Assembly (NCBI GenBank): GCA_900542875.1
Contig: UQPH01000012.1
Span: 1-38,428, forward strand
From: an uncultured Eubacterium sp.
Lineage (GTDB): Bacteria; Bacillota; Clostridia; Oscillospirales; Acutalibacteraceae
DNA length: 38,428 nt
Reading direction: 5' to 3'
Under the pieces are notes generated by a model. That model saw only the letters and a list, made by a program, of their open reading frames with translations, made no database searches and was not told the origin of the DNA. Shown in pieces: positions 30,330-38,306 of the stretch (position 1 is its first letter; every line of letters starts with the position of its first letter). The position numbers and the translations under genes are program-made.

Positions 30330-31339
30330 AAATTTTAGGAATTGAGTCGTCATGTGACGAGACTGCTGCGGCAGTTGTCGAAAACGGACGAGAGGTTTTA
30401 TCTAATGTTATAGCAACTTCGCTTGAGGAGCATAAATTGTACGGAGGGGTTGTGCCCGAGATTGCCTCACGCAGACACGCCGAGAGTATCAGCGGCGTTG
30501 TCGAGGAGGCGTTAAAGCAGGCTGGTTGCACTATGAATGACATTGATGCTGTTGCCGTTACATATGCTCCGGGACTTATCGGCTCTCTTTTGGTCGGTGT
30601 GAGTTTTGCAAAGGGTTTGAGTCAGGCGACAAACACTCCGCTTGTGCCCGTTCATCATCTCAGAGGCCATATCGCTTCTAATTATATTTCCTGTGATATT
30701 GAACCGCCGTTTTTGTGCCTTGTTGTCAGCGGAGGTCACAGCCATATAGTAGCCGTTAAATCCTATACCGATTTTGAGGTCATAGGAAAAACCCGTGACG
30801 ATGCGGCAGGAGAGGCTCTCGATAAGGCGGGCAGAACTATGGGACTCGAATATCCGGGTGGTATCAGTATAGATAAACTTTCTCCGAGCGGAGATGAAAA
30901 CGCTTTTTCTTTCCCTCACCCCAGAATCCACGACGCACCTTATGACTATTCATTCAGCGGACTGAAAACAGCCGTGATAAATATTATGCATAATGCTTCC
31001 CAAAAGGGCGAGGATATTAATGTTGCCGACCTTTCCGCCTCGTTCCAAAAGGCGGTGGTTGACTGTCTGCTTTCAAATTTTGAGACTGCGGCGGAAAACT
31101 TTGGGTATAATAAACTGGTGATAGCAGGCGGCGTGTCGGCTAACAGTAAGTTGAGATATGACGCAAGGAAAATGTGCGACCGCCACGGTTGGACTTTGAC
31201 TTTGCCCGAACTTAAATATTGCGGAGACAATGCCGCAATGATTGCTTCTCAGGGCTATTATGAGTTCGTTTCGGGCACGATTGCAAACGAAAGCCTGAAC
31301 GCTTACGCCACTATGCCTTTAGACAATATAAAATATTGA
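30326..31339 (+). CDS. tsaD: tRNA N6-adenosine threonylcarbamoyltransferase
   Basis: A 337-residue TsaD (Kae1/Gcp), which transfers threonylcarbamoyl from its AMP adduct to A37 of ANN-decoding tRNAs as part of the TsaBDE complex. ILGIESSCDETAAAVV at the start, the metal-binding His pair in VHHLRGHIAS, LVVSGGHSH and the C-terminal IAGGVSANSKLR and CGDNAAMIA are diagnostic. Length is normal. Its start overlaps the NERD stop by 4 nt (ATGA). TsaB and TsaE must be encoded elsewhere. Confidence 0.98.
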   Translation: MKILGIESSCDETAAAVVENGREVLSNVIATSLEEHKLYGGVVPEIASRRHAESISGVVEEALKQAGCTMNDIDAVAVTYAPGLIGSLLVGVSFAKGLSQATNTPLVPVHHLRGHIASNYISCDIEPPFLCLVVSGGHSHIVAVKSYTDFEVIGKTRDDAAGEALDKAGRTMGLEYPGGISIDKLSPSGDENAFSFPHPRIHDAPYDYSFSGLKTAVINIMHNASQKGEDINVADLSASFQKAVVDCLLSNFETAAENFGYNKLVIAGGVSANSKLRYDARKMCDRHGWTLTLPELKYCGDNAAMIASQGYYEFVSGTIANESLNAYATMPLDNIKY

Positions 31340-31400
31340 CAAAAAATTATCAATAGAACGCAGATTAATGTAACAATTTAATGAATTTTGGCGCTTTCTA

Positions 31401-31429
31401 TTGAATTTGATATTAAAAGAAAGTATAAT
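31401..31429 (+). promoter_or_regulatory. pckG promoter
   Basis: TTGAAT (31401-31406), 17-nt spacer, TATAAT (31424-31429), start near 31436, leaving a leader of about 75 nt. The stretch between tsaD and this promoter (31340-31400) is A/T-rich and shows no terminator I would defend. Confidence 0.75.
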
Positions 31430-31511
31430 CATACTAACGGACTAGGATATTTTATATAACCTTTTAAGTCCGAATTTGTAAACGACAAAAATGTTAAAGG
31501 AGATCAGATTT

Positions 31512-33293
31512 ATGGAATCAAATCTTACTAAAAATCCAACCCTCCTTGCTTGGCTTGACGAGAAAGTAGAACTTCTTAAGCCATCAAAGATTGTGTGGAT
31601 TGACGGCTCAAAGGAGCAAATCGATGCTCTTAAGGCTGAAGCAGTTGAAACAGGCGAGATGATTAAGCTCAACGAGGAGCTTCTTCCTGACTGCTACCTG
31701 CACAGAACAGCAGAAAATGACGTTGCACGTGTTGAAGACCGTACACTCATCTGCACAACCAAGGAAGAGGATGCAGGTCCTACAAACCATTGGATGGCTC
31801 CTGATAAAGCATATGAAATGTTATATAAAATTGCTGCCGGCGCTTACGAGGGCAGAACAATGTATATCATTCCTTACTCAATGGGTCCTGTCGGCTCACC
31901 GCTTGCAAAAATCGGTATCGAAATTACAGACTCTATCTATGTAGTTCTTAATATGAACATTATGACCAGAGTAGGTAAGAAGGTTCTTGATGTTCTCGGC
32001 GACAGCAATGACTGGGTAAGAGGCATGCACTGCAAGTGTAATGTTGACCCTGAAAACAGATGGATTGTTCAGTTCCCTGAGGATAATACAATCATCTCTG
32101 TAAACTCCGCATACGGCGGAAATGTACTTCTCGGTAAGAAGTGCTTTGCTCTTCGTATCGCATCTTATCTCGGCAAGAACGAGGGCTGGCAGGCAGAGCA
32201 TATGCTCATCCTCGGCCTTCAAAAGCCAAACGGAGAAATTAAGTACATCTGTGCAGCGTTCCCGTCAGCTTGCGGTAAGACCAACCTTGCTATGCTTATC
32301 CCTCCGGAGGGTTATCTTAGAAAGGGCTACAAGGTTTGGACTGTCGGCGACGATATTGCTTGGATTAAGAAGGGTAAGGACGGCAGACTTTATGCTATCA
32401 ACCCTGAAAACGGCTTCTTCGGTGTTGCTCCGGGTACAAATATGAAGTCTAACCCGAACGCACTTAAGTCAACCATGAAGGGCACAATCTTTACAAACGT
32501 TGCTCATAATCTTGATAATAACACTGTTTGGTGGGAAGGTCTCGATAAGAATCCTCCGACAAACGCAGTCGACTGGAAGGGCAATCCGTGGAACGGTCAA
32601 ACTTCCACAGAAAAGGGTGCTCATCCAAACTCAAGATTTACTGCTCCTACAGCTAACTGCCCATGCCTTTCTTCAGAATTTGAGAACCCGAACGGTGTTC
32701 CGATTTCTGCATTCGTATTCGGCGGCCGTAGAGAGAAACTTACTCCTCTCGTATATCAGTCAAAGAGCTGGAACAACGGTGTATTCGTAGGTTCAATTAT
32801 GGGCTCTGAGACAACAGCAGCTGCAACAGGCGCTGTCGGCGTAGTTCGTCGTGATCCTATGGCTATGCTTCCGTTCTGCGGTTACAATATGGGTGACTAC
32901 TGGAAGCACTGGATTGAAATCGGCGAAACTCTCGACGAGGATAAGGCTCCTAAAATCTTTAATGTTAACTGGTTCCGTAAGGATGAGGACGGCAACTTCC
33001 TGTGGCCGGGATTCGGTGATAACCTTCGTGTTCTCGACTGGATTATCGACCGTTGCGAGGGCAAGGTAGACGCTCAGGAAACTGCTATCGGCTATCTTCC
33101 TTATGCTAAGGATATTAACCTTGAGGGTCTTGATATGACTGAAGAAGATCTTGATAAGATTCTCGATGTTGATAAGGACGCTTGGAACGAGGAACTCAAG
33201 GGTGTTGACGAACTTTATGCTAAGTTCGGCGATAAACTTCCTAAGGAACTCGCAGACGAACTTGCTTCCGTTAAGGCCGCACTTAATAAGTAA
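31512..33293 (+). CDS. pckG: Phosphoenolpyruvate carboxykinase (GTP)
   Basis: A 593-residue GTP-type PEPCK interconverting oxaloacetate + GTP and PEP + GDP + CO2. Landmarks: MYIIPYSMGPVGSPLAKIGI (substrate-binding region), the kinase-1 P-loop AAFPSACGKTNLAM, the metal-binding VGDDIAWIK, GFFGVAPGTN, and FNVNWFRKDEDGNFLWPGFG near the nucleotide site. The ATP-type enzyme has different motifs. In anaerobes it often runs in the carboxylating direction toward succinate or propionate; direction here is inference. ATG 31512 is preferred over ATG 31491 because AAAGGAGA lies between them at the right distance and the family begins after the second. It has its own promoter and terminator. Confidence 0.97.
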   Translation: MESNLTKNPTLLAWLDEKVELLKPSKIVWIDGSKEQIDALKAEAVETGEMIKLNEELLPDCYLHRTAENDVARVEDRTLICTTKEEDAGPTNHWMAPDKAYEMLYKIAAGAYEGRTMYIIPYSMGPVGSPLAKIGIEITDSIYVVLNMNIMTRVGKKVLDVLGDSNDWVRGMHCKCNVDPENRWIVQFPEDNTIISVNSAYGGNVLLGKKCFALRIASYLGKNEGWQAEHMLILGLQKPNGEIKYICAAFPSACGKTNLAMLIPPEGYLRKGYKVWTVGDDIAWIKKGKDGRLYAINPENGFFGVAPGTNMKSNPNALKSTMKGTIFTNVAHNLDNNTVWWEGLDKNPPTNAVDWKGNPWNGQTSTEKGAHPNSRFTAPTANCPCLSSEFENPNGVPISAFVFGGRREKLTPLVYQSKSWNNGVFVGSIMGSETTAAATGAVGVVRRDPMAMLPFCGYNMGDYWKHWIEIGETLDEDKAPKIFNVNWFRKDEDGNFLWPGFGDNLRVLDWIIDRCEGKVDAQETAIGYLPYAKDINLEGLDMTEEDLDKILDVDKDAWNEELKGVDELYAKFGDKLPKELADELASVKAALNK

Positions 33294-33316
33294 TTAAGTA
33301 AAGTTTATAGAATAAA

Positions 33317-33355
33317 AAATCTCGGTACTTTCATCTGAAGGTATCGAGATTTTTG
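33317..33355. terminator. Terminator after pckG, probably bidirectional
   Basis: A 16-bp stem (33317-33332 with 33337-33352, two G-T pairs) with loop ATCT, flanked by A-run on the left and T-run on the right. It can serve both pckG (plus) and the convergent HTH gene (minus), whose stop is at 33372. Confidence 0.9.
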
Positions 33356-33371
33356 AGTTATTTATTATTTA

Positions 33372-33584
33372 TTATCTGTTGATTTCCTTGTTGTTCGTTA
33401 TCTCCAAAATGTAGTCGACACTCACATTGTAATGTTTTGATAGCTTAATCAGTATTTCGGTAGGTATATCCAAATCGCCTCGTTCGTAGTTGCTGTAAAC
33501 CCTTTGAGAACAGTTTAATATTTCAGCGATTTCTCGCTGTTTTAGGTCGTTGTCCGTCCTCAACTCGTATATTCTTTTATACAT
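33372..33584 (-). CDS. Small XRE-family HTH repressor
   Basis: A 70-residue single-domain regulator: RIYELRTDNDLKQREIAEIL, then CSQRVYSNYERGDLDIP (recognition helix region) and LSKHYNVSVDYILE. There is no sensor domain, so it likely acts as a dimeric autorepressor released by another protein or signal. It is divergent from the 14-codon ORF and membrane protein on the right; the spacer holds two palindromes (33622-33638 and 33647-33663) that are the obvious operators. It resembles phage- or ICE-type repressors but no phage genes are adjacent. Confidence 0.85.
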   Translation of the reverse strand: MYKRIYELRTDNDLKQREIAEILNCSQRVYSNYERGDLDIPTEILIKLSKHYNVSVDYILEITNNKEINR

Positions 33585-33621
33585 TATACCATCTCCATAC
33601 TGTTATGGTATTAGTATATTA

Positions 33622-33667
33622 TAGCGGATTATCCACTATTGACTTTTAGCGGATAATCCGCTATAAT
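33622..33667 (+). promoter_or_regulatory. Strong promoter covered by two palindromic operators
   Basis: TTGACT (33639-33644), 17-nt spacer, TATAAT (33662-33667). A 17-nt palindrome TAGCGGATAATCCGCTA (33647-33663) fills the spacer and reaches the -10 box; a second, one-mismatch copy TAGCGGATTATCCACTA (33622-33638) sits just upstream of the -35 box, with centres 25 bp apart. Binding would block the rightward promoter, and the left site overlaps the likely leftward start region of the HTH gene. Confidence 0.85.
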
Positions 33668-33699
33668 TTTTATATAGTAACAAAAGAGGTGAATTTTAT

Positions 33700-33744
33700 A
33701 TGGCAAAAATAGTGTATTTTCATATCTTTTGCTGTAAACCTTAA
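33700..33744 (+). CDS. 14-codon ORF behind the operator-controlled promoter
   Basis: ATG 33700 with AAAGAGGTG upstream opens MAKIVYFHIFCCKP and stops at 33742-33744. It is the first translatable ORF after the promoter at 33639-33667 and precedes the membrane protein by 45 nt. It may be a leader or signalling peptide, or the stub of a deleted gene. The Cys-Cys near the end is notable. Without conservation data this is tentative. Confidence 0.35.
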   Translation: MAKIVYFHIFCCKP

Positions 33745-33789
33745 TAAAATTCAAATAGTAAAAATTAGTATGCTATAAGGAGAAATGAT

Positions 33790-34590
33790 ATGAAACATAA
33801 AGAAGTTGAAGTAAAAGAGAAATTTAATCAAGTTGAAATGGATAAAAATGAAAACTTGAAAAAGAAAAAAATTAAAAAAGTTATATTGATTTGTGTATGC
33901 ATAATTATAGGAGTATATTTACTTCTTTTAGCAATTGTGATGTTTACACCGTCGTCCGGTGACGAAACAAGTGTCACAAGCAGTTCAAGTAAATGGATAA
34001 AAAGTGATTCAGAATTAATAGAAGGTTCTAATTTATACTATTACTATAAAGAAACACCTCAGAATTTCATTGATGAGATTAATAAAAATTTTTCACTTCT
34101 CGCAAAAAACAATGGCATTAATGTAAGTTCATATAATAAGAGTCAATTATTTTCGATAACAAATACTACTAATAATCCAAATAATGTTACGACATATACT
34201 TGTTCGTTTGGTACATCACAGATATGTGGTTTTTATCTTGATTCTACTGATGATGGAATAATACAAATAAGAACCGGAGTATGCATTAACGCCTTGGTTG
34301 ACGCAGGTATCACTGATGTAAGCGTTGTTTATGGATACAATGCTTTGGAAATAACAACTGCGTTGGTAAATTGCGCCGTTATTGATGAGGATAAGGCAGA
34401 CGAAGTGTATGATGATTTATATGCATATCTAAAAGACGGAAAGACAGATTTTTATATAAACGGTTTAGCTGTTCACGGAAGCTTAGATTCAAGTACTAAT
34501 ATACAGCAATTTACAATTATTAAAATTGATGAAGATAAATATAATTATTCTATTGATAAAAGTCTTAACCCGGTAAAGTTGGAGTATTGA
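33790..34590 (+). CDS. Membrane-anchored protein of unknown function
   Basis: A 266-residue protein with a highly charged N-terminus (residues 1-28, Lys/Glu-rich), one membrane helix (about 29-52), a Ser/Thr-rich linker (SSGDETSVTSSSS), and an external domain of about 200 residues with no family I recognise. Two Cys in YTCSFGTSQICGFYL could form a disulfide. The sequence is Asn/Tyr/Ile-rich and clearly more A/T-rich than the housekeeping genes, a sign of horizontal origin. Start ATG 33790 follows AAGGAGAAA. Its promoter is controlled by the divergent repressor, so the protein is probably made only under a specific condition. Confidence 0.75.
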   Translation: MKHKEVEVKEKFNQVEMDKNENLKKKKIKKVILICVCIIIGVYLLLLAIVMFTPSSGDETSVTSSSSKWIKSDSELIEGSNLYYYYKETPQNFIDEINKNFSLLAKNNGINVSSYNKSQLFSITNTTNNPNNVTTYTCSFGTSQICGFYLDSTDDGIIQIRTGVCINALVDAGITDVSVVYGYNALEITTALVNCAVIDEDKADEVYDDLYAYLKDGKTDFYINGLAVHGSLDSSTNIQQFTIIKIDEDKYNYSIDKSLNPVKLEY

Positions 34591-34635
34591 AAAGCAAATT
34601 TCATTTATGTACGCCCGATTGGGGCGACTGATAAC

Positions 34636-34670
34636 AAAACCGCTTGGCTGTTTCAGCCAAGCGGTTTTTC
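34636..34670. terminator. Bidirectional terminator between convergent genes
   Basis: A perfect 15-bp stem (34636-34650 with 34654-34668), loop TTT, with A-run on the left and T-run on the right. It ends the rightward membrane-protein transcript and the leftward GT-C-like transcript. Confidence 0.95.
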
Positions 34671-34684
34671 GTATATAATGCCTA

Positions 34685-36229
34685 TTATTTCACTACTCTG
34701 TAAAGTGCATAATCCTCGCTTTCAAAAACGAGGGCGTAGCCGTCGTTATTTGAAATTTGGGAATAAAGCGGAGCTTCGGTATTCAGGTCAACTATTGCAT
34801 AGTTAAAATCGTATTTATCAAATACCTGTTTGAAATATACATTTCCTGTTTTCACATCAAAGTATTCCGTGAGGTAATCAAAGTCATTGTTTGCTTCCTC
34901 AACGAATGAGTCTGCTCTCTGGTCGATGTAGGTTTTGTATCCCTTGAATTCAAGATAGCCGCCGGAATTAAAGCCGTTAAACAGTCGCAGTTCGTCTACC
35001 GGATTTTCTTTTATATCCGCATCCATTGCGTAAATAACTTCGTCAAGGCTCTCGTTTGCGCCACCTTTTTTTACATACTCGTTTACATCAATTCCGAATC
35101 CGACAAATGAGTAAATAAGTATTCCGAAAACCAAAATACATAATAGCGTTACCAAAAGCGGAACATTGTTTTTCTCATTCTTTTTCGGCTTTGCCTTAGC
35201 CTTTTCGTTCATTTTTATAATATAGCCGATAATGTCAATATCGTTGAGATAATATATTACGGCAGGTACTGCGGCAATCATAAAGTATGCGCCCAGTTTT
35301 CTGTATACCATCATCATTGCACCTGTACCTATGGAAAGGAGCACAAATCTCGGTGTTGTTTTTCCGCTCTTGTGAATAAGATAGCAGGCGATAATCAACA
35401 CGGGAATTATAAACATGAATAAGTCGCCGGGGTTCTTAGACAAAACTACGGGCTTTAACTCGTTGATTGAACTGTTTACCTTGTCGCCGATAGAGGTGGT
35501 AAAAATAAATGACAGTCCCTTTATTCCGTAGGGAGTAATCATTCCGCAGGGTATCATAATCAACGCCGTGATTATCAGCGGCAATATTTTACAGCAGGAA
35601 ACGGATTTGCCTTTTATCTTTATCGGCAGAGCGTTTGCAAGATACGGGAGAAGAAATATAAAAAGCATCGTCCACATTGAAGCGTGCAGATTTACAACAG
35701 CCACGGACAGTATAGGCAGTGCGATAAGGTGCTTTATTTTGCCGTCTTTTATATATTTTTCAAGGCAGATAAGTTCAAATAAAATTATGCAGTAAGTGAA
35801 CACTTGCGGCCTTGTTACAAAAAATGACGACATAGACGCACACGTGAGCAAACTTGCAATAGATGAACGAATCGAATTGTTTGTCATCATCATACACAGT
35901 TTATACATCAAACCTGCGAAAACGAGCATGGCAAGCATTACGATTAACAGTGGACCGATAACCCCAAGGAAGTCATACGCCTTGTAATAAATTATATCGG
36001 ACAGCCACTGCTGGACGACCAAATCCATATTGCTGTGGATTGTCAAAAAATCCTTTGTTGGTATGCCGTTTTTGCATATGTATTCGCCGGTTTTGATTAT
36101 CCAATATGTATCGTTATCGAGCGAGGTTTTAACCCATAGCACCGATAAAAAGGGAACAAAGGGAATCAGCCTCAGCGCAAGGCGTATCCACTTGTTCTCC
36201 GTTATTTCTTTAGGTAATCTCTTATCCAT
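34685..36229 (-). CDS. GT-C-fold-like multispan membrane protein
   Basis: A 514-residue protein with about ten membrane helices and a soluble C-terminal domain of about 130 residues. The first outer loop holds SLDNDTYWIIKTGEYI (Asp38/Asp40), GIPTKDFLTI and a later QQWLSDIIYY, the acidic-loop pattern of GT-C glycosyltransferase relatives that use lipid-phosphate sugars. The C-terminal part has RLFNGFNSGGYLEFKGYKTY followed by IDQRADSF, a signature often found in uncharacterised members. A role in adding sugars to cell-wall polymers or proteins is plausible; substrate unknown. Start ATG is at 36229 with GGAGGAA upstream. It is monocistronic, between its own promoter (36264-36292) and the shared terminator. 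Confidence 0.78.
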   Translation of the reverse strand: MDKRLPKEITENKWIRLALRLIPFVPFLSVLWVKTSLDNDTYWIIKTGEYICKNGIPTKDFLTIHSNMDLVVQQWLSDIIYYKAYDFLGVIGPLLIVMLAMLVFAGLMYKLCMMMTNNSIRSSIASLLTCASMSSFFVTRPQVFTYCIILFELICLEKYIKDGKIKHLIALPILSVAVVNLHASMWTMLFIFLLPYLANALPIKIKGKSVSCCKILPLIITALIMIPCGMITPYGIKGLSFIFTTSIGDKVNSSINELKPVVLSKNPGDLFMFIIPVLIIACYLIHKSGKTTPRFVLLSIGTGAMMMVYRKLGAYFMIAAVPAVIYYLNDIDIIGYIIKMNEKAKAKPKKNEKNNVPLLVTLLCILVFGILIYSFVGFGIDVNEYVKKGGANESLDEVIYAMDADIKENPVDELRLFNGFNSGGYLEFKGYKTYIDQRADSFVEEANNDFDYLTEYFDVKTGNVYFKQVFDKYDFNYAIVDLNTEAPLYSQISNNDGYALVFESEDYALYRVVK

Positions 36230-36263
36230 AATTCCTCCGTTGTTTTTTACATAATATATATTG

Positions 36264-36292
36264 ATTATATCTTATGTTTTGTGAAAAATCAA
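36264..36292 (-). promoter_or_regulatory. Promoter of the GT-C-like gene
   Basis: On the minus strand: TTGATT (36292-36287), 17-nt spacer, TATAAT (36269-36264). Start near 36257, about 28 nt before the ATG. Confidence 0.75.
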
Positions 36293-36338
36293 TAAGAGTA
36301 TGCACATGTAATAAAAATATAATAATAATTATTATCTC

Positions 36339-36367
36339 TTGCACATTTTATTATTATTTGATACAAT
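36339..36367 (+). promoter_or_regulatory. Promoter of the transketolase pair
   Basis: TTGCAC (36339-36344), 17-nt spacer, TACAAT (36362-36367). Start near 36374, 25 nt before the ATG at 36399; ribosome binding site AAAGGAG. Confidence 0.7.
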
Positions 36368-36398
36368 ATAACGGAGAACAAATAAAGGAGTTAGTGAT

Positions 36399-37238
36399 AT
36401 GGATTTATCATCTAAAAAAGAGCTTGAGATATATGCCACAAAAATCCGTATGGGCATAATTGAGGGCACTTATAATGCAAAAGCCGGACATCCGGGCGGC
36501 TCTCTTTCGTCGGCTGACCTTTTCGCTTATCTTTATGATAAGGAAATGAGATACAGAGCTGACGAACCGAAATGGGAGGACAGAGACAGATTTGTTCTTT
36601 CAAAGGGTCACTGTGCACCGGGTCTTTATGCGGCGTTGGCTTATAAAGGATTTTTCCCGGTAGAGGATCTTAAGACGCTTCGCCATATCGGCAGCTATCT
36701 TCAGGGTCACCCTAATATGAATACCGTTCCCGGAATCGATATGAGCACAGGCTCTCTCGGTCAGGGCGTAAGCGTTGCCGCAGGTATGGCTAAAGCGGCA
36801 AAGTATATGAATAAGGACATTAATGTTTACACTCTTCTCGGTGACGGCGAGATAGAAGAGGGTCAGGTTTGGGAAGCATTTATGTTTGCCAAGCAGTACA
36901 ATCTTGATAATCTCTGTGTAATTATCGACTGTAACGGACTTCAGATTGACGGCCCTTGCAGTGAGGTTATGTCAGCGGAGCCCATTGATGAAAAGATTAA
37001 AGCATTCGGCTTTGATTATACAGTAATCGACGGAAATGATTTTGACGCTATCGAGAGTGCTTTTGATAAGTTCCATAAGTCCGATAAGCCGTTTGCAATT
37101 ATAATGAAAACAGTTAAGGGCAAGGGCGTGTCATATATGGAAAACCAGGTAGGCTGGCACGGAAAAGCACCTAACGAGGAAGAATATAACATAGCTATGG
37201 CGGAACTTGGCGCCGTACTTAAGGAATTGGAGGCGTAA
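36399..37238 (+). CDS. Transketolase, N-terminal subunit
   Basis: A 279-residue subunit carrying the thiamine diphosphate pyrophosphate-binding half. AGHPGGSLSSADLFAYLY, LSKGHCAPGLYAALA, the TPP motif GDGEIEEGQVWEAFMFAKQY ending in CNG, and GKGVSYMENQVGWHG are diagnostic. With the C-terminal subunit it makes a two-gene transketolase, which moves two-carbon units in the non-oxidative pentose phosphate pathway. The split arrangement is common in Clostridia and archaea and is not a frameshift: both proteins have their own start and ribosome binding site (2-nt gap). Confidence 0.96.
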   Translation: MDLSSKKELEIYATKIRMGIIEGTYNAKAGHPGGSLSSADLFAYLYDKEMRYRADEPKWEDRDRFVLSKGHCAPGLYAALAYKGFFPVEDLKTLRHIGSYLQGHPNMNTVPGIDMSTGSLGQGVSVAAGMAKAAKYMNKDINVYTLLGDGEIEEGQVWEAFMFAKQYNLDNLCVIIDCNGLQIDGPCSEVMSAEPIDEKIKAFGFDYTVIDGNDFDAIESAFDKFHKSDKPFAIIMKTVKGKGVSYMENQVGWHGKAPNEEEYNIAMAELGAVLKELEA

Positions 37239-37240
37239 TA

Positions 37241-38182
37241 ATGAGCGAGGTTAAATGTATTGCTACCCGTGACAGTTACGGAAATGCACTTAAGGAACTT
37301 GCTGCTGAGGGAGCGGATAAACTCGTTGTTCTTGACGCAGATCTTTCGGCAGCCACAAAGACAGGTATTTTTAAGAAGGAATATCCAAACCAACATTTTA
37401 ACTGCGGTATCGCAGAGGCAAATATGATGTGCGTTGCAGCAGGTATGAGTACTATGGGACTTGTTCCGTTTGCTTCATCGTTCGCAATGTTTGCCGCAGG
37501 CAGAGCCTTTGAACAGGTTAGAAATTCAATCGGCTATCCGCATCTTAATGTTAAAATCGGAGCAACTCATGCCGGAATCAGCGTAGGCGAGGACGGCGCA
37601 AGCCATCAGTGCTGTGAAGATTTCGCACTTATGCGTTCTATCCCGGGTATGGTTGTTATATGTCCGGCTGATGATGTCGAGGCTCGTCAGGCAGTTAAGG
37701 CGGCGTATAATTATGAGGGCCCCGTGTATCTCAGATTCGGCAGACTTGCCGTTCCGGTATTTCACGATGATAATTATAAGTTTGAAATCGGTAAAGGCGA
37801 ACTCGTAAAAGAGGGCAAGGATGTTACGATTATAGCAAACGGTCTTATGGTGGCGGAGGCTATCGAGGCGGCAAAGACACTTGCAGAGCAGGGAATAGAC
37901 GCAGAAGTTATTAATATCGCAACTATTAAGCCTCTTGATGAGGAACTTGTAATCGCTTCCGCACAAAAGACAGGCAAGGTTGTAACCGTTGAAGAGCATA
38001 ATATTATAGGCGGTCTCGGCGAGGCGGTTTGCTCGTGCCTCAGTGAAAAGTGCCCGACTTCCGTTAAGAGAATCGGCGTAAATGATGTGTTCGGCCACAG
38101 TGGACCGGCTAAAGATTTGTTAAAGCAGTTCGGTCTTTCCGCCGAAAATATCACTAAGACAGTGCTTGAATTCGTAAAATAG
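37241..38182 (+). CDS. Transketolase, C-terminal subunit
   Basis: A 313-residue subunit with the pyrimidine-binding domain and C-terminal domain. VVLDADLSAATKTGIFKKEY, CGIAEANMMCVAAGMSTMG (the conserved catalytic Glu lies in IAEANM), IGATHAGISVGEDGASHQCC and VEEHNIIGGLGEAV are diagnostic. It starts 2 nt after the N-terminal subunit, with TTGGAGG inside that gene as ribosome binding site. The two are expected to form a heterotetramer. Confidence 0.96.
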   Translation: MSEVKCIATRDSYGNALKELAAEGADKLVVLDADLSAATKTGIFKKEYPNQHFNCGIAEANMMCVAAGMSTMGLVPFASSFAMFAAGRAFEQVRNSIGYPHLNVKIGATHAGISVGEDGASHQCCEDFALMRSIPGMVVICPADDVEARQAVKAAYNYEGPVYLRFGRLAVPVFHDDNYKFEIGKGELVKEGKDVTIIANGLMVAEAIEAAKTLAEQGIDAEVINIATIKPLDEELVIASAQKTGKVVTVEEHNIIGGLGEAVCSCLSEKCPTSVKRIGVNDVFGHSGPAKDLLKQFGLSAENITKTVLEFVK

Positions 38183-38244
38183 TACAGTATATGTTATAGG
38201 TAAATAAAAATATTGATAAATATTTCACAAATTATGATTTTTTA

Positions 38245-38273
38245 TTGATTTATCATATATTTTGCTATATAAT
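38245..38273 (+). promoter_or_regulatory. pgk promoter
   Basis: TTGATT (38245-38250), 17-nt spacer, TATAAT (38268-38273); start near 38280. Ribosome binding site AAAAGGAGA precedes ATG 38307. No clear terminator was seen between the transketolase stop and this promoter. Confidence 0.75.
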
Positions 38274-38306
38274 ATATTCGTTAAAAATTCAAAAAGGAGA
38301 ATTGAA

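Noticed and set aside
36399..38182. Split transketolase as a broken gene
   Set aside because: Each half has its own start codon and ribosome binding site, and the two-subunit form is an established variant in Clostridia.
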